From the NCBI GenBank assembly GCA_033762075.1, contig JANRLY010000054.1, positions 1 to 64,000 on the forward strand: a stretch of 64,000 nucleotides of DNA, read 5' to 3'. Within the stretch, counting starts at the first letter, position 1. Each line of letters opens with the position of its first letter. Under the pieces are notes generated by a model that made no database searches, was not told the origin of the DNA, and saw nothing but the letters and a program-made list of their open reading frames with translations. Below, one piece after another: positions 42,759-52,248 of this stretch. Origin of the DNA: VFKI01 sp033762075. GTDB taxonomy: Bacteria; Pseudomonadota; Gammaproteobacteria; DSM-16500. The position numbers and the translations under genes were made by a program.

Positions 42759-43829
42759 TTGCTTGTGAGACAGGGTGGTTTCTTCCAGCAATTAAAAGCC
42801 TGGCGTTCTCGGATCTTCCGACATGGTTCTCAACGAATGGCCGGCGGATTGTGTGCTCTTGGTATTGCGCATGACGAAATTATACTTGCTATTAATCGTC
42901 GTCCTAATCAATTTCAGCTAGATGAATTGATTGTTGTACCGCGCGAAAAAGAAACACCTCTGTCTGATATTTTGTCTGCTGTAGTAGAAAAATATCAGCT
43001 TGAAGAAATGCCTTGTACCTTGATGCTGCAGCCTCACGAATATGAATTATTTCTTTTAGATAACCCGCCTGTTAAAAAATCAGAATTTCAATCTGCGATT
43101 CGTTGGAAAATTTTAAGTCTCATCCATTTTCCTTTGGACGAAGCTATTATTGATCACTTTCAAGTCCCTCTGCAAAAGACACATAATCCACAGCAAATGA
43201 TTATGGTTGCAGTCACGAGAAAAAATTTACTTCAAGCTTATAGCAAAGCAATTAAGCAATCACGCCTTGATCTCACTGCAATAACGATCCAAGAAATGGG
43301 TTTGCGGAATGCTACAGTGCTATTCGACGATGATCTTAAGTCAACGGCTCTCATTTATCTGCAAGACCAAGGAAGTGAAATTTTGATCGTAAATAATAAA
43401 TTGCTTTATTTTCACAGAGACCTCAAGCTTCGCTTGAAAGAGTTTGAGTCACTAAAAGATTTTACAGAGACATCCTCCCATGAGGTTCTTGATCATTTGG
43501 CGCTTGATATCCAGCGTTCTTTTGATTATTACCAAGCGCAATGGCGAAAACCATTGCCAGCACGCATTTATTTAATCATTGCAAATGGGGTGTATCCCAT
43601 AGAAGCAATGACGCGTTATTTGGTGAAACGTTTAGCAATTGAGGTCAATGCATTTGATCTCCGTTTTGCGATAACGATAAAACAAAACATACCTTCCGAA
43701 TTAATCAATCAATATCTGGCTATTATTGGGGCTGTTTTGCCACAACAAGATATCATGATGAAGAGCAATGATTTAAATAATCCGCCAGAAAGTGTGCATA
43801 AGGAATCGGCTCATGCAACAGCAGATTAA
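42759..43829 (+). CDS. mshI: MSHA biogenesis protein MshI (PilM-like)
   Basis: MshI is the cytoplasmic actin-like protein of the pilus inner-membrane platform. The 356-residue protein shows the PilM/MshI pattern: ALGIAHDEIILAINRR at the N terminus, KKSEFQSAIRWKI (the conserved E-x-x-x-A-(I/L)-x-W segment), MIMVAVTRKN, and the later SSHEVLDHLALDIQRSFDYYQAQ helix. The start is TTG 42759 with GGAG seven bases ahead; GTG 42765 is possible. It opens the ten-gene plus-strand msh operon and overlaps the PilN-like gene by 17 nt. Confidence 0.88.
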   Translation: MLVRQGGFFQQLKAWRSRIFRHGSQRMAGGLCALGIAHDEIILAINRRPNQFQLDELIVVPREKETPLSDILSAVVEKYQLEEMPCTLMLQPHEYELFLLDNPPVKKSEFQSAIRWKILSLIHFPLDEAIIDHFQVPLQKTHNPQQMIMVAVTRKNLLQAYSKAIKQSRLDLTAITIQEMGLRNATVLFDDDLKSTALIYLQDQGSEILIVNNKLLYFHRDLKLRLKEFESLKDFTETSSHEVLDHLALDIQRSFDYYQAQWRKPLPARIYLIIANGVYPIEAMTRYLVKRLAIEVNAFDLRFAITIKQNIPSELINQYLAIIGAVLPQQDIMMKSNDLNNPPESVHKESAHATAD

Positions 43830-44400
43830 TTTTGTGCCTTATCTTCCTATGGAAGTTGAAAATCAATTGACATTGTCATGGCGGCAAATGACGCGAATTT
43901 ATGCTGTTTTTATCACGTTTTGTTTTATTTTTTCTTCTTATGGAATTTGGCAAGTGCATCGCAGAGGGATCGAAATACTTCATTTGAATAACATGCTTAA
44001 TATTCAAGAACAACGGATGCAGGCATTAATTGCAGAATATCCTGGGCTTGATGCGAACAACTTAACAGTGAATTCAGATCAAAAAAGTCGTGTCGTCAAG
44101 CAATTAGAAGCGTATCTATCTGTTGGAAATAAACCAGGGGATGTCTTAACCGCACTTTCAAAAGCAGTTGTTGATGGCTTATGGCTTAAAGAAATCACGC
44201 TTACAGAAGGTAACAGCAAGCTTGAATTGCTAGGCCAAGCTATTCGTGCTGATGTGGTGCAAGTGTTTATTGCGCAGTTGACAAAGCAGCCTATATTTTC
44301 AGGGATATCGTTTCAGGCGGCTGAAGTTACTCAATCAACAGGGAAAACAAATGAGGGAAAAGTGATTTCTTTTAAAATTATTTCAGGGCCTGCGAAGTGA
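43813..44400 (+). CDS. PilN-like MSHA platform protein (MshI2 type)
   Basis: This bitopic inner-membrane protein has 195 residues. It starts MQQQINFVP, the short conserved cytoplasmic tail by which PilN-type proteins bind PilM/MshI. One helix follows (about 30-50), then a periplasmic coiled-coil/ferredoxin-like domain (ALSKAVVDGLWLKEITLTEG). ATG 43813 with AAGGA is chosen; the frame upstream adds a few residues without support. It overlaps mshI by 17 nt and the next gene by 1-4 nt. Confidence 0.87.
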   Translation: MQQQINFVPYLPMEVENQLTLSWRQMTRIYAVFITFCFIFSSYGIWQVHRRGIEILHLNNMLNIQEQRMQALIAEYPGLDANNLTVNSDQKSRVVKQLEAYLSVGNKPGDVLTALSKAVVDGLWLKEITLTEGNSKLELLGQAIRADVVQVFIAQLTKQPIFSGISFQAAEVTQSTGKTNEGKVISFKIISGPAK

Positions 44401-45074
44401 TGATAAATAAAATTACACTTGCCTTAATCAAGATTAAACAATGGATTAAAACATGTAGTCTAAAACAACGTATTGGATTATTTTTAGGATTTATCCTTAT
44501 CACATGGTTGTTGTGGCAGGGATTACTTTTTCATCCGGTGACTGTTGCTACACAAAAAAAAATAGACGAAATAAAGACGTTACAGCAAAAAATAACTGAG
44601 CTCACTGTAGCTGGAGACTCCATTGAAAAAAAAGCACGAGATGCTCAGTGGAAACAACAAATGCAAAAAAATAAACAGTTAGACGATGTCTTACAGCAAT
44701 TAACACAGCAAATGCGCGCATCTGTCAATCAAGCTATTTCAGTTAAACAGTTACCTCAGTTGACAGCAGATATCTTATCGGCTCAGCAAGCTATTTTAAT
44801 TGATGCCGTTCGTAATTTTCCAACAACGCCTTGGGTGGCGTCTCCAATTGAAGGCGTTGTTTTACCCGACAATATAAGCAACATTCAAAAATTTCCATTT
44901 GAAATTGTTTTTCATGGCCAATTTACTGAATCAGTAGAATATTTAAATCGTTTAAGTCGCCTGCCATGGCGCATATCCTGGGATACATTACATTATCAAG
45001 TGAGCAAATGGCCTGAAGCTGATATCAGAGTGAGCTTTCATGTATTGGGCCAACAAAAAACAGGTATCTCATGA
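44397..45074 (+). CDS. mshJ: MshJ (PilO-like) platform protein
   Basis: This 225-residue bitopic inner-membrane protein is the PilO counterpart. One helix lies at about 28-45 (GLFLGFILITWLLWQGLLF), followed by a coiled coil (KIDEIKTLQQKITELT to about 115) and a small alpha/beta domain with FPFEIVFHGQFTESVEYLNRLSRLPWRISWDTL. That pattern is the PilO/MshJ ending. GTG 44397 and ATG 44400 are both possible starts, overlapping the previous stop. Together with MshI, the PilN-like protein and MshK it aligns the inner platform with the secretin. Confidence 0.87.
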   Translation: MMINKITLALIKIKQWIKTCSLKQRIGLFLGFILITWLLWQGLLFHPVTVATQKKIDEIKTLQQKITELTVAGDSIEKKARDAQWKQQMQKNKQLDDVLQQLTQQMRASVNQAISVKQLPQLTADILSAQQAILIDAVRNFPTTPWVASPIEGVVLPDNISNIQKFPFEIVFHGQFTESVEYLNRLSRLPWRISWDTLHYQVSKWPEADIRVSFHVLGQQKTGIS

Positions 45075-45412
45075 CTCAATTGCGCGCTATGATCCTACTG
45101 TTATCATTATCGAGCTTGATCTCTGCGCATGCGAGCGCAATAATCTTACGCGACCCTACGCAACCTTATGAGGCGCAAAAGGGTCAAGCTGCACTAGGTA
45201 CTCAGTATCAGCGTCCAGGGTTGAGTGCGATTATCATTTCTGGGCGCCAACGACTTGCTGTATTGGACAATAAAATTGTCACAATAGGAGAGAGCGTGAA
45301 TGGAAATACCGTTATTGATATTCAACCGAATACAGTTGAATTACGGGGCGCGGCGGGTAATGTAACATTGTTTCTTCTCAATCAATCCGTCAAAAATGAA
45401 ACAAAGGAATGA
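45071..45412 (+). CDS. mshK: MshK (PilP-like) periplasmic protein
   Basis: The 113-residue precursor has a signal peptide (cleavage near SAHASA, residue 22). It then shows LRDPTQPYE, the conserved D-P-(T/F)-x-P motif of MshK/PilP/GspC-like proteins. The small beta domain (LSAIIISGRQRLAVLDNKIVTIGESVNGNTV) is the homology region that contacts the secretin. It overlaps both neighbours by 4 nt (ATGA). Confidence 0.85.
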   Translation: MTQLRAMILLLSLSSLISAHASAIILRDPTQPYEAQKGQAALGTQYQRPGLSAIIISGRQRLAVLDNKIVTIGESVNGNTVIDIQPNTVELRGAAGNVTLFLLNQSVKNETKE

Positions 45413-47139
45413 ATATGGGTAAAAAGGGATTTATAACATTCATACACTGCTCTCTGCTTTTATTATTCGTATGCTTAATGAGTTGCTCAACACAAAAAGC
45501 AGAACACGGCACAGCTTATGATGCGATTCATCAGACTATTCAAACCGATCTTGCGCGCGATCGTGCCTTAGAGTTGAAAAGACGTCATGTACCTCAAGCA
45601 GTCAGTGACGCATTGTTACCTTCCTGGCCGCCGACGCATATTGCAAAATCCGAACGTCATTTTGATATTGCAGCTGATGGGATGCCGGCAAAGACTTTTT
45701 TTATGGGCCTCGTCGCGGGCACATCCACTAATATGATAGTCAACCCTGATGTCAATGGTAATATCACGCTCAATTTGAAAAATGTGACGATTCAAGATGC
45801 ACTCCAAGCAGTCCATGACATGTATGGTTATACGTATAAAAAAACTAGCTTTGGTTATGAAATTTTGCCGCGCAAACTACAAATTGCTTTATTTAATGTG
45901 AACTATCTAGATGTTCAGCGCACGGGTAAATCTTTTACGTCGTTAAGTACAGATCAAGTCAGTCAACAAGTTGCTAGTACGTCAAGCGGCTCAACCGCAT
46001 TTGGATTAGGCGGAACTTCCTCCACTTCTACAACCACAGAACCCTCTGGTAGCACCGTGAAAACAGTTTCCGAATCTAATTTTTGGAAAGAATTAAAATC
46101 TACTTTGCTCGATATGATCGGCACAACAGGTGGGAAATCAGTACTTGTAAATGCTCAAGCAGGTGTCGTCACTGTTCGTGCCTATCCGGATGAAATAAAA
46201 GAAGTTAAACATTTTCTTGATCGCATACAATCTCATATGAGTCGGCAAGTTGTGCTCGAAGCAAAAATTCTTGAAGTCACATTGAATGACGATTATCAAG
46301 CAGGTATTAATTGGAATATGTTTGGTAAAGGCGATCCACTCACCAATGATGGCGGCGTTTCGCAAAAAGGAACAAATGATTTTCCCGATACAAATATGAA
46401 AGATTTCGCATCAATTTTCACGATGAATTTAGGAAAAGGGGCATTTAATGCATTGATTAAAATGTTGCAAACACAAGGAAACGTACAGATATTATCGAGT
46501 CCCCGTTTATCTACCGTGAATAATCAAAAAGCAGTGATCAAAGTGGGTTCTGATGAATTTTTTGTAACCGGTGTTTCAACGCAAAATACAATTACTTCTA
46601 GTACAACGACTGTGCCGACACAAGATGTGACGCTTACACCGTTTTTCTCTGGTATTACTTTCGATGTGACACCTGAAATCAGCGGCGATAGTATGATCAC
46701 ACTTCATATTCATCCCGCAATTAGCGATGTGACACAGAAAGATAAAGAAATCACATTGGGTCAAACATCCAATAACACCAATAATAATCTGATTTTGCCT
46801 CTCGCTTTTAGCACTATTCGTGAATCAGACAATGTTGTACGGGCGCGCAGTGGACAAGTCATTGTCATAGGCGGTCTGATGCAGAATCATATGATTGAAG
46901 AAATTGCCGGCGTACCAGCTGTTTCAAAGCTACCTTTTGTCGGGACTTTCTTTCGTCGCACTTATCAAAAAGCTGTCAAAAGCGAGCTGGTGATACTTTT
47001 ACGTCCTGTCATAGTATCCAATCAAGTTTATATGACAGATTTGGAGAGAACGAGTAATCGTTTCCATGCGGTCAAGCGTCCATTTCATACAGGTGGTTTA
47101 GCAGAAGTCTTTGGCAATCAAGCTGAAGAAGATCCTTAA
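45409..47139 (+). CDS. mshL: MSHA secretin MshL
   Basis: MshL is the outer-membrane secretin through which the pilus passes. The 576-residue precursor is a lipoprotein (LMSC at about residue 26). It has STN/N-domain regions (NMIVNPDVNGNITLNLKNVTIQDAL) near 105-135, a Ser/Thr-rich low-complexity loop near 185-210, a second N domain (VLEAKILEVTLND), and the C-terminal secretin core with VQILSSPRLSTVNNQKAVIKVG, GQVIVIGGLM and VPAVSKLPFVGTFF. The start overlaps mshK by 4 nt. No separate pilotin is seen in the window. Confidence 0.94.
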   Translation: MNMGKKGFITFIHCSLLLLFVCLMSCSTQKAEHGTAYDAIHQTIQTDLARDRALELKRRHVPQAVSDALLPSWPPTHIAKSERHFDIAADGMPAKTFFMGLVAGTSTNMIVNPDVNGNITLNLKNVTIQDALQAVHDMYGYTYKKTSFGYEILPRKLQIALFNVNYLDVQRTGKSFTSLSTDQVSQQVASTSSGSTAFGLGGTSSTSTTTEPSGSTVKTVSESNFWKELKSTLLDMIGTTGGKSVLVNAQAGVVTVRAYPDEIKEVKHFLDRIQSHMSRQVVLEAKILEVTLNDDYQAGINWNMFGKGDPLTNDGGVSQKGTNDFPDTNMKDFASIFTMNLGKGAFNALIKMLQTQGNVQILSSPRLSTVNNQKAVIKVGSDEFFVTGVSTQNTITSSTTTVPTQDVTLTPFFSGITFDVTPEISGDSMITLHIHPAISDVTQKDKEITLGQTSNNTNNNLILPLAFSTIRESDNVVRARSGQVIVIGGLMQNHMIEEIAGVPAVSKLPFVGTFFRRTYQKAVKSELVILLRPVIVSNQVYMTDLERTSNRFHAVKRPFHTGGLAEVFGNQAEEDP

Positions 47140-47150
47140 AAGGATAGTAT

Positions 47151-48056
47151 ATGTACTTAGAGCATTTTAAATTTAATGAATTGCCGTTCATATTAACCCC
47201 TGACACCAATTATTTTTGTGATTTAAAAGGCCATCAGGAAGCGCTCGATACTTTACTCTTTAGTTTACGTAACGGAGAAGGCTTTATCAAAATTATTGGC
47301 GAGGTTGGGGCGGGTAAAACGCTTTTATGTCGCAAATTATTAGATAGTTTAGATGAGACATTTTTTACAGCGTGGATTCCAAATCCTGATTTAACACCGC
47401 TTGAGTTAAGGCGTGCATTAGCTCGAGAGCTCAAGATTGATTTAACAGTTTTACCTGATCAGCATGAATTATTAACTGCAATTAATCATCGCCTTTTAGA
47501 GTTGCACTCTGCTGGCAAACAAGTTGTTCTCTTGTTAGATGAAGCACAAGCACTCAGCGATGAAAGTCTTGAAGCTATTCGCTTGTTAACGAATCTTGAA
47601 ACAAGTAAAAAGAAATTATTACAAGTTGTGCTTTTTGGGCAACCTGAGTTGGATGAAAAATTAGATTTATCGCATTTGCGTCAATTAAAACAACGCATCA
47701 GTTTTGCCTATTATTTACCTAAGCTTTCTCGCGAAGAGTTGGATACATATCTTTTTCATCGTCTTGCAACAGCAGGAAATACTCGCTTTAATCTTTTTTC
47801 TAAAAAATCCCGAGATTTACTTTATAGAGCAAGCCGTGGCACGCCACGCCTTGTGAATGTGTTGTGCCACAAAGCACTGCTTATTGCTTACGGAAAAGGC
47901 CAGCAGATGATTACACGCCGTATGATGAAGATGGCTGTTTATGATACGGAGGCAGCATTATTTTCTCCATTTCGTTTCATTCTTCTTGTAATAGTCGGTT
48001 TGATTGGGTTGGCAGGATTGCTTTTATTTTGGCATCTTATGCAAGGAACATTCTAA
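47151..48056 (+). CDS. mshM: MshM (ExeA-like AAA ATPase)
   Basis: This 301-residue ATPase of the ExeA/GspA family helps secretin assembly through the peptidoglycan. It starts with the ExeA signature HFKFNELPFILTPDTNYF. Walker A is GEVGAGKT near residue 50-57, Walker B VVLLLDEAQAL near 125, and RGTPRLVNVLCHKALL is the sensor-2/ExeA segment. A single C-terminal helix (about 272-296) anchors it in the membrane. AAGGA precedes ATG 47151. Its stop overlaps the mshN start (TAATG). Confidence 0.92.
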   Translation: MYLEHFKFNELPFILTPDTNYFCDLKGHQEALDTLLFSLRNGEGFIKIIGEVGAGKTLLCRKLLDSLDETFFTAWIPNPDLTPLELRRALARELKIDLTVLPDQHELLTAINHRLLELHSAGKQVVLLLDEAQALSDESLEAIRLLTNLETSKKKLLQVVLFGQPELDEKLDLSHLRQLKQRISFAYYLPKLSREELDTYLFHRLATAGNTRFNLFSKKSRDLLYRASRGTPRLVNVLCHKALLIAYGKGQQMITRRMMKMAVYDTEAALFSPFRFILLVIVGLIGLAGLLLFWHLMQGTF

Positions 48057-49165
48057 TGAGTGTTATTAATCAGATGCTGAAGGATCTCGATAGACGTAGT
48101 GCGATGCGCCCTGATGCGAATCAATTAATGACTGACTATTATCAGTCGCTTGACTTAAAACATAGTATTAAAAAAAGAATACTCTTCGCAGCATTGTTAA
48201 GCGCAGGGTTGATTTTAGCGGTAGATATTTATGTTGTTATGGGTCATTTAGGTGTCTTATCTTCTAGTTCTGAAAAAACGCTTGCACCATTTTTAACTAT
48301 TTCGAGTAGTGATAAGGTATCCAAGTTAGTGAATTTTGAGCCGACAACAACTTCGCTGACAGGATTGACATTGCAAACACAAAATCAAACAACATTACTT
48401 CAACTGATATTATCAGCGGAAGCACTTTATAGAATTAATCATAATCCTGATAGCGATGTAATAACGATTACGTTAGAGCACGTGCAACTTTCGAAACCTT
48501 TAACTCCTATAGATTTTTCTCAGAGTGCGTTTTCAACGATTCAAGTTTTACCTCTATCAGATGGCTCGCTTAAAATAATTTTGTATCCAAAACCCGGCAG
48601 TACTTTACAGCAGGCTGGATATGATGCTAGCCATACTATTTTTCAAGTCAATTATCTGCAACCCATTTCAAATAAGATTCCTACAAAAAAAGTGATTGTT
48701 CCACCTATGCGCGCAGATGAGATATCACAAAAGGTGATTCAATTAATGACGCAACGGAACTTTACTGATGCAGCAAAAATCTTACAGAAAGGATCGCAAA
48801 TTTATCCTGATGAAATACAGTTTGTTTTTCTAAAAGCAAAATTACTTATTGAAGAAGGTCATAATCAACAAGCTTTATTTTTGCTTGAACAACATGCGCC
48901 CGTTCTCGAGCAACATGCAGACTACTATGCTTTTCTTGCAGCTTTATATCAGCGAGAAAATCGCTTTCGAATGGCTGCAAAACTCTATCAACGTTTACTT
49001 GAATTTGAGCCATATCATGCGACTTGGTGGGTGGGGTTAGGGGTTGCTCTCGATGCAATGAATAAGCACAAAGAGGCATTACGAGCCTACTATCAAGCTG
49101 AGCAGGGGAATGGATTAACGCCAACATTGAGCGCGTTTATTGATGCTCAGTTGCATCCGATTTAA
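48056..49165 (+). CDS. mshN: MshN-like TPR protein
   Basis: The 369-residue protein begins MSVINQMLKDLDRR, the conserved N-terminal motif of MshN and related ExeA-partner proteins. One membrane helix (about 43-65) follows, with an AMIN-like periplasmic region (about 110-215). At the C terminus are tetratricopeptide repeats (about 235-350: NFTDAAKILQKGSQIYPDE and later FRMAAKLYQRLLEFEPYHATWW). It likely works with MshM. AAGGAA precedes ATG 48056. Confidence 0.88.
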   Translation: MSVINQMLKDLDRRSAMRPDANQLMTDYYQSLDLKHSIKKRILFAALLSAGLILAVDIYVVMGHLGVLSSSSEKTLAPFLTISSSDKVSKLVNFEPTTTSLTGLTLQTQNQTTLLQLILSAEALYRINHNPDSDVITITLEHVQLSKPLTPIDFSQSAFSTIQVLPLSDGSLKIILYPKPGSTLQQAGYDASHTIFQVNYLQPISNKIPTKKVIVPPMRADEISQKVIQLMTQRNFTDAAKILQKGSQIYPDEIQFVFLKAKLLIEEGHNQQALFLLEQHAPVLEQHADYYAFLAALYQRENRFRMAAKLYQRLLEFEPYHATWWVGLGVALDAMNKHKEALRAYYQAEQGNGLTPTLSAFIDAQLHPI

Positions 49166-49184
49166 ATAATTTAGGACATTTCAC

Positions 49185-50912
49185 ATGCAGTCTGTCCAAA
49201 AGAAAGTTCAACTCGGTCAGCTACTCATTAAGAAGGGCATCATCACAGATGATCAGTTGAAGGCTGCAATTGAGAAACAAATTTTGACTGGGGATAGGTT
49301 GGGTCAAGTTCTTGTCGATTTAGGCTTTGTGAAAGAAGATGAATTGCTAAAATTACTTGCTCAGCAATTAGAAATTCCTTTTATTGATGTTCGTAATTAT
49401 TCATTGGATCCTGAAACAGTTGCATTATTACCAGAAATGCATGCGCGTCGTTATCGAGCTATTGTTTTACATCAAGATGAAAAAAGTATTTTAGTCGCAA
49501 TGGCGGATCCTGAAGATTTAGTTGCGCATGATAAATTGCAAGATCTTTTAAAGAAACCGATTGAAATTGCATTGGCCTCTGAAGACGATTTGCTTCGATC
49601 CATCGATATGATGTATAGGCGCACCTCTGAAATCACAGAGCTTGCAGAAGAATTGTCTGCTGAATTAATCTCGAGTGATTATGATATTGACAAGCTCACT
49701 GAGGGTCTTTCACAAACTGACGCACCGATTTTAAAATTATTACAATCGATTTTTGAAGATGCTGTGCAAGTGAATGCATCAGATATTCATATTGAACCTG
49801 ATGAGCATGTCTTAAGAATACGTCAACGTATTGATGGTGTACTTCATGAGCAAATTCTTAAAGAAAAACAAGTAGCTTCTGCGCTTGCGTTACGTTTAAA
49901 ACTCATGGCAGGGCTCAATATTACTGAGAAACGTGTTCCACAGGATGGTCGTTTTAGTATCCGCATTCATAATAAAAATTTTGACATCCGTCTTTCTACA
50001 CTTCCAACGCAGTTTGGTGAGTCTGTGGTAATGCGTTTATTGAATCAATCTGCTGCCATTGAAAATCTTGAATATATGGGTATGCCAAAAGCAATGCATT
50101 CTCGTATTCAAAAAATACTTTCATTGCCACATGGATTGTTACTTGTAACAGGACCAACAGGCAGCGGAAAAACAACAACGTTATATAGTTTATTAAATAG
50201 CATGAATAACCCAGAACGAAAAATTATTACAGTCGAAGATCCAGTGGAATATCGCATGTCTCGAATCAATCAAGTGCAAGTGTTACCTAAAATTGATTTA
50301 ACATTTGCGCGTGTCTTGCGCGCAATTTTACGTCAAGATCCTGATGTCATTATGATTGGCGAATTAAGAGATCACGAAACGGCACAAATCGCTTTGCGTG
50401 CTGCAATGACAGGACATTTTGTGTTAGCAACTTTACATACGAATGATGCGACAAGCAGTATTGTCCGTTTGTTAGATATGGGTCTTGAAGGCTATATCGT
50501 GGGTGCCGTTTTGCGCGCTGCAATTGCGCAACGTTTAGTGCGACGTATTTGTCAAAACTGTATTCACGATTACCAATTAACCTTGCATGAAAAAATCTGG
50601 CTCGATTCAACTATGCCAGATGCTTTAAAAACAGAGGTTCACTTTAAACAGGGGATTGGTTGTACGTACTGCCATCATACTGGATTTAAAGGCCAGGTTG
50701 GCATTTTTGAAATGCTTGAGCTTAATGAAAAAATGGCTGATGCTTTACGGTTAAACGACACGTTTATGTTTGCGCAATTAGCCCGGGAAAGTAAATCATT
50801 TTCTCCACTCGTACATAGTGGATTTGGATTAGTCAAAGCTGGTGTGACAACGCTGGGTGAAATTATTCGTCTCACGGGCGATATCACTGAAGAAACGGAA
50901 ACAGTCACTTAA
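49185..50912 (+). CDS. mshE: MSHA extension ATPase MshE with c-di-GMP-type MshEN domain
   Basis: MshE is the hexameric GspE/PilB-type ATPase that drives pilus extension. The 575-residue protein has two 24-residue MshEN motifs at residues 9-32 and 38-61, exactly five residues apart, the arrangement that binds cyclic di-GMP in V. cholerae MshE. The second begins RLGQ; the first begins QLGQ, so the usual first Arg is Gln. Walker A GPTGSGKTTT, the Asp box, Walker B (DPDVIMIGELRD) and the CxxC...CxxC zinc site (RRICQNC, GCTYCHH) follow. It is followed by mshG. Confidence 0.95.
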   Translation: MQSVQKKVQLGQLLIKKGIITDDQLKAAIEKQILTGDRLGQVLVDLGFVKEDELLKLLAQQLEIPFIDVRNYSLDPETVALLPEMHARRYRAIVLHQDEKSILVAMADPEDLVAHDKLQDLLKKPIEIALASEDDLLRSIDMMYRRTSEITELAEELSAELISSDYDIDKLTEGLSQTDAPILKLLQSIFEDAVQVNASDIHIEPDEHVLRIRQRIDGVLHEQILKEKQVASALALRLKLMAGLNITEKRVPQDGRFSIRIHNKNFDIRLSTLPTQFGESVVMRLLNQSAAIENLEYMGMPKAMHSRIQKILSLPHGLLLVTGPTGSGKTTTLYSLLNSMNNPERKIITVEDPVEYRMSRINQVQVLPKIDLTFARVLRAILRQDPDVIMIGELRDHETAQIALRAAMTGHFVLATLHTNDATSSIVRLLDMGLEGYIVGAVLRAAIAQRLVRRICQNCIHDYQLTLHEKIWLDSTMPDALKTEVHFKQGIGCTYCHHTGFKGQVGIFEMLELNEKMADALRLNDTFMFAQLARESKSFSPLVHSGFGLVKAGVTTLGEIIRLTGDITEETETVT

Positions 50913-50942
50913 CAACATTTCATTTTAAATAATGAGAGAGCT

Positions 50943-52169
50943 ATGCCAAGTTTTGAATATGAAGGTAGAACGATTGAAGGTAAAAAAGTCCATGGTACTC
51001 GACTATCACAGTCTACAGATATATTAGCTTCACAATTGATTCGTGAAGGGATTACGCCGATTAACATTACCTTTAAATCTGAAATGAAATTAAACTTGCC
51101 GTTTTTTTTAAAATTTTTTGAAAAAAAATCTATTTCAACAGAAGACATGGCGATGTTTTCGAGACAAATGCACACTTTACTAAAAAGTGGTGTGCCACTG
51201 ACTCTTGCACTACGTCAACTTTCTGAGAACGTCCGACATCCTTATATGTCTTTTGTTTTGAATCGTTTGATAGAAGGATTAGAATCAGGACATGAATTAG
51301 TGGCAGTCATAAAAACATTTCCTGATTTCTTTTCTCCTGTGATGGTGGGGATGTTGCAGGTGGGGCAAAATACTGGACATTTAGATGATGCTTTTTTGCG
51401 CCTTAATCAATATCTTGAGCTTGAATCTTCTGCACTCAAGCGTGTTAAAGCAACAATGCGGTATCCTGCATTTGTGACTTTAGCGATTATTGCTGCGTTT
51501 GTGATTGTAACTATCTGGGTCATCCCCACTTTTGCACGTGTTTTTCAACAATCTAATATTCCTTTGCCAGCAATGACGCGAGTTTTGATTGGGCTGTCTG
51601 ATTTTTTTTCACGTCATTGGTTTTTAATTCTGTTATTCATGAGCTCTGCTATTGGAAGTCTTATTTATTGGCTGCACACACCTCAAGGGCGTTTTCAATG
51701 GGATAAATATCAATTACAAATTCCTGTGATAGGTGAAATTCTACGTCGTGTTGTATTGTTGCGTTTCACGCAAGCTTTTTCTATGGTTGTCAGTGCAGGG
51801 ATCCCTTTGCTCGAAGGAATCGGATTAGTTGCACAGACAACAGATAATGCTTATGCCACACAAGAAATCCTTGCTATGCGTGATTCAATTCTTCATGGAT
51901 TGACTTTAACACGTGCTGTTGCAACAACAAAATTATTTACACCACTTGAAGTTCAAATGTTGAAAGTCAGCGAAGAAACTGGTGAGCTTGCGAGCATGCT
52001 TGATCAGATTGCAACTTACTATCGGCGTGAGGTCGAATATGATTTAAAAAAATTAAATGACATCATGGAGCCTGTCATGATAGTGAGTTTGGCAGTAATC
52101 ATTTTAATATTGGCATTTGCAGTTTATTTACCCATTTGGAATATGGTGAAATTAGTTCATAGTGGATAA
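50943..52169 (+). CDS. mshG: MshG (PilC/GspF-type inner-membrane platform)
   Basis: This 408-residue polytopic protein is the platform on which the extension ATPase acts. Two GspF domains are visible, at about residues 70-195 (FSRQMHTLLKSGVPLTLALRQL) and 272-398 (FTQAFSMVVSAGIPLLEGIGLV). Each is followed by membrane helices, and the last helix contains PVMIVSLAVIILILAFAVYLPIW, typical of the family's end. A short cytoplasmic N-terminal domain starts PSFEYEGRTIEGKKVHG. It lies directly between mshE and the pilin gene. Confidence 0.94.
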   Translation: MPSFEYEGRTIEGKKVHGTRLSQSTDILASQLIREGITPINITFKSEMKLNLPFFLKFFEKKSISTEDMAMFSRQMHTLLKSGVPLTLALRQLSENVRHPYMSFVLNRLIEGLESGHELVAVIKTFPDFFSPVMVGMLQVGQNTGHLDDAFLRLNQYLELESSALKRVKATMRYPAFVTLAIIAAFVIVTIWVIPTFARVFQQSNIPLPAMTRVLIGLSDFFSRHWFLILLFMSSAIGSLIYWLHTPQGRFQWDKYQLQIPVIGEILRRVVLLRFTQAFSMVVSAGIPLLEGIGLVAQTTDNAYATQEILAMRDSILHGLTLTRAVATTKLFTPLEVQMLKVSEETGELASMLDQIATYYRREVEYDLKKLNDIMEPVMIVSLAVIILILAFAVYLPIWNMVKLVHSG

Positions 52170-52175
52170 ACGAGA

Positions 52176-52206
52176 GATAAATTACTTGAATTACTTGTAA
52201 TTTATC
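52176..52206 (+). promoter_or_regulatory. Perfect 10-bp inverted repeat between mshG and pilin gene
   Basis: GATAAATTAC at 52176-52185 and GTAATTTATC at 52197-52206 are perfect inverted repeats with an 11-nt gap, located just after the mshG stop and 42 nt before the pilin start. It could be an operator or an mRNA-processing hairpin that lets the pilin be expressed at higher level than the upstream genes. Confidence 0.5.
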
Positions 52207-52248
52207 CTATAAACTTTCATTACTTTGTATTGTATGGAGAACAGTATC

